This document shows, one piece after another, positions 59,346 through 64,000 of a stretch of 64,000 nt of DNA. This DNA comes from Aspergillus flavus (Eukaryota; Ascomycota; Eurotiomycetes; Eurotiales; Aspergillaceae), in assembly GCF_009017415.1 (NCBI RefSeq), contig NC_092403.1, positions 124,001 to 188,000 of the forward strand. The letters run 5' to 3'. A program made the position numbers and the translations under genes. The stretch's first letter is position 1, and every line of letters starts with the position of its first letter. A model generated the notes under the pieces. That model was given only the letters and a program-made list of their open reading frames with translations. It had not been told where the DNA came from and made no database searches.

Positions 59346-61131
59346 TCACAGCACCTTCGCACTTCGGATACCAACCTGCAACACCTCGAATCCCCACTGC
59401 TGCATCTTAAACCCATCAAATACGCCATGAGGGTCCAAAAGTACCCTCGGACTCGCCATATGACCAGAAATGCGTTGCCATCGCACCTGGTCCTGGCGGA
59501 ACTCCTCCCAGTCGGTATGGAGCACCAACGCGCTGCATCCGAAACACGCCGTTTCAATGGACTCGGTCACGGTCACCATTTCTGGATGACAGTCGTAGAG
59601 TCGTAGCGTGCTTTCGCTGCGGTCGGCCTGAACGTGCGGATCATATATGTTGACTCGCACCCCATTGCTGGTCAAGGTTCGTACCAAGCCCAATGCCGTC
59701 GTGGTCCGCGTATCCATCACATTTCCCTTCGACACAAAGCCGAGCACCGCTACTCGTTTCTCTTTCACGTCGCCTAGTCGGGTGATTAAGCGTTTCACGA
59801 CTCGATGCCTTTGGTATTCGTTCATTCGGAGGACCGCCATCCAGTAATCAACAACCTCCTGTAATCCCAACTCCCTCGCCAGATACACCAAGCAAAGTAC
59901 ATCCGATTGCAGGCTCGACCCGCCGAATCCCAGTCCTGATCGCTGACTTAATCCGAGAGTCTCCGAGACATAATTGATATTGGCGTTCGTCGACTCGCAG
60001 AGAACACTAAGGGAATTGAGACTGCTGATCTGTTGGGCGAGCAAAGCGTTGGCCGCGATTTTGCCCAGTTCCGAAGACCATGCGTCCATGGTCACGATGC
60101 GATCATCCGGAACCCATGGGGAATACAGCCGTTTCAACGCCGTCAATGCTTCGGGTGACATGTCTTCCGAGAAGACATGTCCGATGATCACGCGGGGTGG
60201 ATAAAGGAGGTCTCTGATTGCTGCGCCGGGTACGAGGAAGTCGGGGTTAGAAAGTACATCGAAGGATGCCGATGGCGAGGCCGTTTCTTTCAACTACAAC
60301 CGTTAGGGCAACCGCATGTTATGGTTCTATGAGACTTACGAGCTTCTTTAGTCGTGGTACAATACCGCATGGCGCGGTACTTTTCTGGACTATGATCTTG
60401 TGGCCTGTCGAAACCTGTGCGATCGCCTGGATGGCGATTTCCAAGCGGGATAGGTCTATGTCGCTTTTGTCTCCGTTCATGATACTGGATGGCGCGTCTA
60501 CACACAGGAAGACCATGTCCGCCGCTGCCACGGCTTCGTGCATATTAGTCGAGAAGTTCACATTGGCGAGCTTCCGTCGGCGCGGTAACAGAGCGATGAG
60601 CTCCCCGTGATTGGTACTATTACTTGAATTTTCTAGACAATCTTCATCCTGTGAGGCCTCTAGCTTTGGTGATGGCGACGGTGTCGGTAATGCCGGTGGG
60701 TCATTAGGCTCAAATAATAAATCTTCCAGTCCTGGTTCAAAGACAGGAGGGCGATCTGAATTCCATGCGGCAATGAGACGAGCATCACTGTCCACGACAG
60801 AGAACTGGATATGTGGGTTTTGCGACGCAAGTACCAGTGCCGTCAATCCACCTGGAGCAAACAGATTAGCGACCATACGAGTCTGAATCAGCACGAGCCA
60901 TAAACCATACATACCCACATATCCCGCGCCTATCATACAAGCTTTCCGAACATTCTCGACCTTCTCGCTTTTCAACTGCGGTAATTCTATCTCCTCCACG
61001 CTATCTGAATAGGTATGCCCTTTAACGACCACCCGAGGACTGTCACCCTGCTCGATGGCCTTGTATCGCCGTCGCCGAAACAAAAAAGTGAGCCCGGCGA
61101 GGACGAGCAAAATGGGTAGGAAGGGCATCAT
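59346..61131 (-). CDS. UDP-glucose/GDP-mannose dehydrogenase-like, membrane-anchored, catalytic Cys replaced, 558 aa
   Basis: Exons 61131-60915, 60851-60340 and 60293-59346. A short N-terminal hydrophobic helix followed by RRRR (PILLVLAGLTFLFRRRR) suggests a type of membrane anchor not found in ordinary cytosolic UDP-glucose dehydrogenase. The NAD site is MIGAGYVGG, and the central KIAANALLAQQISSLNS helix retains the Lys and Asn. An added Pro-rich loop (PPALPTPSPSPK) enlarges the N-terminal domain. At the catalytic loop the sequence is GFGGSSLQSD, whereas active enzymes have GFGG(S/P)CF(P/Q)KD: the nucleophilic Cys is Ser and the Lys is Ser. The Glu in NPEF(L)xEG is also changed (NPDFLVPG). 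Oxidation to the acid through a thioester is therefore not expected. A different reaction or a non-catalytic role is likely. Confidence 0.85.
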
Positions 61132-62484
61132 GGCCGGGAGAAATGGTAGAATGCCAAACGACCTCCCCTCGTCATGGAGGACTTTGTATCAAGTTGGGAC
61201 CGAGAAGTGGGCACTTTTAGTGTCGTGTCGAAATGGGTCTATCGATATCAAGTAGCGGTCAGTTCACCAGCCACCTCACCAGCTCCTTTAATTCTCCGAT
61301 CGTCTTAGATTGTGCCACCATTTCCGACCGTGGTAAGTCAGACTGAATTATCAGACTTGGGAGGATTCGTAACGCGATCCCACTGGTCCTTGGTGTTGTT
61401 GTGTCTGACTACGTGGCATGCGACTTGGCGCATTGGGTCTTAGCTATTGGGTACGAACGCGCGGATGTTCTTTATTTGGATCTGCGACGCAGTATGGGTA
61501 CGTGGCTATACTCTGTTTGTAGTAGTTTCTGTGGATCCAGATGTCAGGCTGTGTATACAGTTCGTTTGGTGTCACCATCTGCTATGATCTTCGCTTTTGC
61601 GACCAAAGAAGGTGGACATGTCGGGCTTGTGTATAGCCTCACATCTGGCAAGGATATATATAGCCACATGGTGCTATGTGCACCAGGGACCTAATTTTAA
61701 CATTATTCTATTCTACTTTATTTTTACTTCGTCACCGCGACCACTAGTATGTCTCAGATATTGACAGCTCTTCAAGGTTTCTGTCATAGGTCAACAGTGG
61801 AGCCCAAGGCTTAGCTGCTTTCCACAACGACCTCATTTGCTTGGAAATAATGTAACATGGTATACCTTACCCTATCAACGTAACCTAACCTAACTTAGCT
61901 ATCTACTAGATTGTCTGCAAATTCCTGTTCGAAACCTAGCTAATATATCGCATTTACTACTGTTATTGAACGATTTCCCTCCGTGGTAGACCAAATCATG
62001 AACCACCACGTGAGCAGTGTACCAGACAAACGCCACAACAAAAGTACCAAAAGCAAAACAAGGCCTGGGAAAAAGCAAAGTCTTTTAAGTTTCGCATTGG
62101 GGTGGGATACATGAAGAAAGCGCCAAATATAGGGAGCTCCACGATTGATTCTCATTGCCATGACCCCGCCCCCACGCGGGGGAAATTCAAGCAAGGAATG
62201 CTCAGCAGCCTCATAAACCCAAACCGAGACTCAATTTTCAGGATCATCCGCCTCTTACCATCTTGAGAAGGAAGTCAAGGCTGCCAGATGACCGTGTCGA
62301 TTCTTTGTCCCTGGTGATTAGTTGCCTTCCATCGGCGGAACTGCGGATGAGGCCTCCGTGTCGGACCTGCGCTCTGGCTAGGGGTATATAAATTAATGAA
62401 ATAGGAGCAAAGGACGTTGAAGAATCGAACTATTTAATTCACTTGGTACTATCATCTTTCATAGCCCAAATTATAGACCCAGAC
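61132..62484. promoter_or_regulatory. Divergent promoter region
   Basis: Between the minus-strand dehydrogenase-like gene and the plus-strand racemase-family gene. No gene accepted. A TATA box at 62385-62392 serves the latter. Confidence 0.4.
62385..62392 (+). promoter_or_regulatory. TATA box of the racemase-family gene
   Basis: TATATAAA, 93 bp before the ATG at 62485. Confidence 0.5.
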
Positions 62485-63525
62485 ATGCCTACGTCCCGAA
62501 CCATCTCCATTGTCGGATGTCACGCCGAGGGAGAAGTCGGCGATGTGATTATCGGCGGAGTCCTCGACGTCCCCGGAAAGACCATGTTCGAGAAGCGACA
62601 GCATTTCCTATACAAGCAAGATGAGGTAAGGTCTCTTCTTCTCAATGAACCTCGAGGCCGACCAGGCAAACATGTGAACCTTATCCTCCCTCCCTGCGAT
62701 CCCCGTGCTGATGCCGGGTTAATAATTATGGAAAACGAAGAATATGCACCCATGTCGGGATCCAACTGTATATGCACGGTCACCGTACTTTTAGAAACCG
62801 GCATGATCCCTATGAAGGAGCCCGTGACCGAGCTTACGCTTGACACTGCAGCCGGACTTGTCCAAGTGAGGGCTGAATGCCGGGGAGGCAAATGCAAGAG
62901 CGTCGCCTTTGATAACGTCCCGTCCTTCGTGTTTCAGCTCGATTACAAGATTGACGTTCCTGGTATCGGCACTGTGTCTGTCGATATCGCCTACGGAGGC
63001 ATGATGTACATACTCGTCGACGCGGGATCACTTGGCCTGAGAATCCGGAACGCCGATGGCCCAAAGTTAGTCGAGGTCGGCGAGAAGATCAAAAAGGCAG
63101 TCAACGCAGCTTACACCCCGGCACATCCCGAGAACCCCGATATCTTTGGCTATAGTGTTCTCGCGTTCACTGAACCTGTCGAAGAGCTTTCGGACGGAAG
63201 TGGCAAGACGGCTATCAATACAGTTGTTACTTCTCCGGGCAGATTTGATAGAAGCCCTTGCGGCACGGGTAGTTCTGCCCGTCTAGCTGTCTTACATGCT
63301 CGAGGACAGATTGCCGTCGGGGAGAAGTTTGTGCATAGGAGTATTCTGGGAACTGAGTTCATCACCCATATCCGTGGGACGACCAAGGTCGCTGATTATC
63401 CGGCCGTTTTGCCAACTATCCAGGGTCGGGCGTGGATTACGGGTTATCAGACGGTTGTGCTAGACTCGGAGGATCCTTTCCCCCAAGGATTCCGTGTTGG
63501 TGATCAATGGCGCTGTAAACTTTGA
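62485..63525 (+). CDS. Proline racemase family (hydroxyproline epimerase/dehydratase type), 346 aa
   Basis: One exon; the ATG at 62485 (MPTSRTISIVGCHAEGE) is the family start, and the frame open upstream of it lacks a better ATG. The two half-barrels carry the active-site loops: EEYAPMSGSN (Ser91 at the first catalytic position) and DRSPCGTG (Cys259 at the second). Proline racemase and most 4-hydroxyproline epimerases have Cys at both, and trans-3-hydroxyproline dehydratases have Cys/Thr. A Ser/Cys pair is known in some epimerases of the family, so 4-hydroxyproline 2-epimerase is the best guess and not proven. The rest (GRAWITGYQTVVLDSEDPFPQGF) is typical. Cytosolic. A monooxygenase gene starts 400 bp downstream. 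Confidence 0.88.
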   Translation: MPTSRTISIVGCHAEGEVGDVIIGGVLDVPGKTMFEKRQHFLYKQDEVRSLLLNEPRGRPGKHVNLILPPCDPRADAGLIIMENEEYAPMSGSNCICTVTVLLETGMIPMKEPVTELTLDTAAGLVQVRAECRGGKCKSVAFDNVPSFVFQLDYKIDVPGIGTVSVDIAYGGMMYILVDAGSLGLRIRNADGPKLVEVGEKIKKAVNAAYTPAHPENPDIFGYSVLAFTEPVEELSDGSGKTAINTVVTSPGRFDRSPCGTGSSARLAVLHARGQIAVGEKFVHRSILGTEFITHIRGTTKVADYPAVLPTIQGRAWITGYQTVVLDSEDPFPQGFRVGDQWRCKL

Positions 63526-63930
63526 GTATGGTGCTCAGTAGCTATCAATACTACTTTAACAGTTGTTGTGTCGATGTCCTGAAGACAAGAACCTAGTCCG
63601 GGAAGTTTAATAGCACCACGATTAAGGCTCTACAGTTCAATAAAGAATTAGAACCTGAACCATATATAACTTGCATCATGAAGTACACCAAGCTGTCGCA
63701 AGATAAAGAGAAGAGTCCAAAGAATCTCGTCAAGGCGTAAGTACAGAACAGATTACACGCACAGCACCCAAAGTACGACACCAAGCCATTGTCACGGCGA
63801 CAATGTCGTACAAGATGAGCGGGCCACGTCAAGGATATTAACCTCAAGCCAAACGTCCATCCCTCTTCGCGGGTACGTTTTCGCAGGATAATCCATACCA
63901 AAGAAGTCCACATACCATAACCCCGACAAG
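63526..63930. other. Intergenic region
   Basis: 3' end of the racemase gene and promoter of the next gene. A minus-strand frame at 63593-63943 overlaps the start of the next gene and is rejected. Confidence 0.4.
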
Positions 63931-64000
63931 ATGCCCCTGCCACACTTCAAGGTCATCATCGTGGGAGCATCCATCGAAGGCATTACCTTAGCATACTGTC
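63931..64000 (+). CDS. N-terminus of an FAD-dependent monooxygenase, cut by the right edge
   Basis: ATG at 63931 begins MPLPHFKVIIVGASIEGITL and stays open to the edge (23 codons). This is the first beta-strand and glycine loop of FAD-binding group A monooxygenases, which usually read FKVIIVGGSIAGL; here the second Gly is Ala. Only 70 bases are visible, so the family call rests on this motif alone. Such enzymes often belong to secondary-metabolite clusters, so a cluster may lie beyond the edge. Confidence 0.6.
   Translation, partial: MPLPHFKVIIVGASIEGITLAYC

Noticed and set aside
1..64000. CRISPR arrays, bacterial operons, riboswitches or prophage
   Set aside because: The sequence is intron-rich eukaryotic DNA and no such structures were found.

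Overview
The window is nuclear DNA of a filamentous ascomycete, most likely a eurotiomycete such as Aspergillus. The signs are short 45-90 nt introns with GT..AG ends and CTAAC-type branch points, a non-reducing polyketide synthase beside an AflS-like and an AflR-like gene, fungal gene families throughout, and one intronless nuclear tRNA-Ala. Splice models were built by hand from frame continuity and family motifs. No transcript or database evidence was available.

0-14 kb holds a secondary-metabolism core, all on the plus strand: an AflS/AflJ-like O-methyltransferase (3.2-4.6 kb), an intact SAT-KS-AT-PT-ACP-ACP-TE non-reducing PKS (5.3-11.8 kb) and an AflR-like Zn2Cys6 regulator (12.8-14.0 kb). 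A perfect TCG-N5-CGA palindrome, the AflR recognition pattern, lies about 170 bp upstream of the methyltransferase. A second methyltransferase with the same intron positions lies at 31.5-32.8 kb.

15-26 kb carries accessory metabolism: a 2OG-Fe(II) oxygenase, an alpha/beta hydrolase broken by one TAA codon, an arylamine N-acetyltransferase, and a set that could oxidise sugars or sugar acids (paraoxonase-type lactonase, pentonate-type IlvD/EDD dehydratase, Dabb protein, SDR). 26.5-31.2 kb is a decaying zone: a 3'-truncated SDR and a truncated LYC1-like acetyltransferase meet tail to tail, a small secreted Cys-rich gene follows, then a PD-(D/E)XK-like pseudogene with two stops.

33-46 kb encodes a secreted Vgb-like propeller, a secreted protein with many cysteine repeats, a triple AAA+ CbxX-type ATPase and a protein with a STAND-type N-terminal domain but no NTPase. 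46-64 kb holds tRNA-Ala, an amino-acid permease, a 4 kb gene-poor tract, a sugar MFS transporter, two alpha/beta hydrolases (one AKT2-like), a membrane-anchored UDP-glucose-dehydrogenase homologue whose catalytic Cys is Ser, a proline-racemase-family enzyme with a Ser/Cys pair, and the start of an FAD monooxygenase.

The PKS, AflS-like and AflR-like genes form a plausible complete regulatory and synthetic core. No P450 or FAD oxidase lies close to it, so the product may be a lightly tailored aromatic polyketide. No identity for that product can be read from the sequence.
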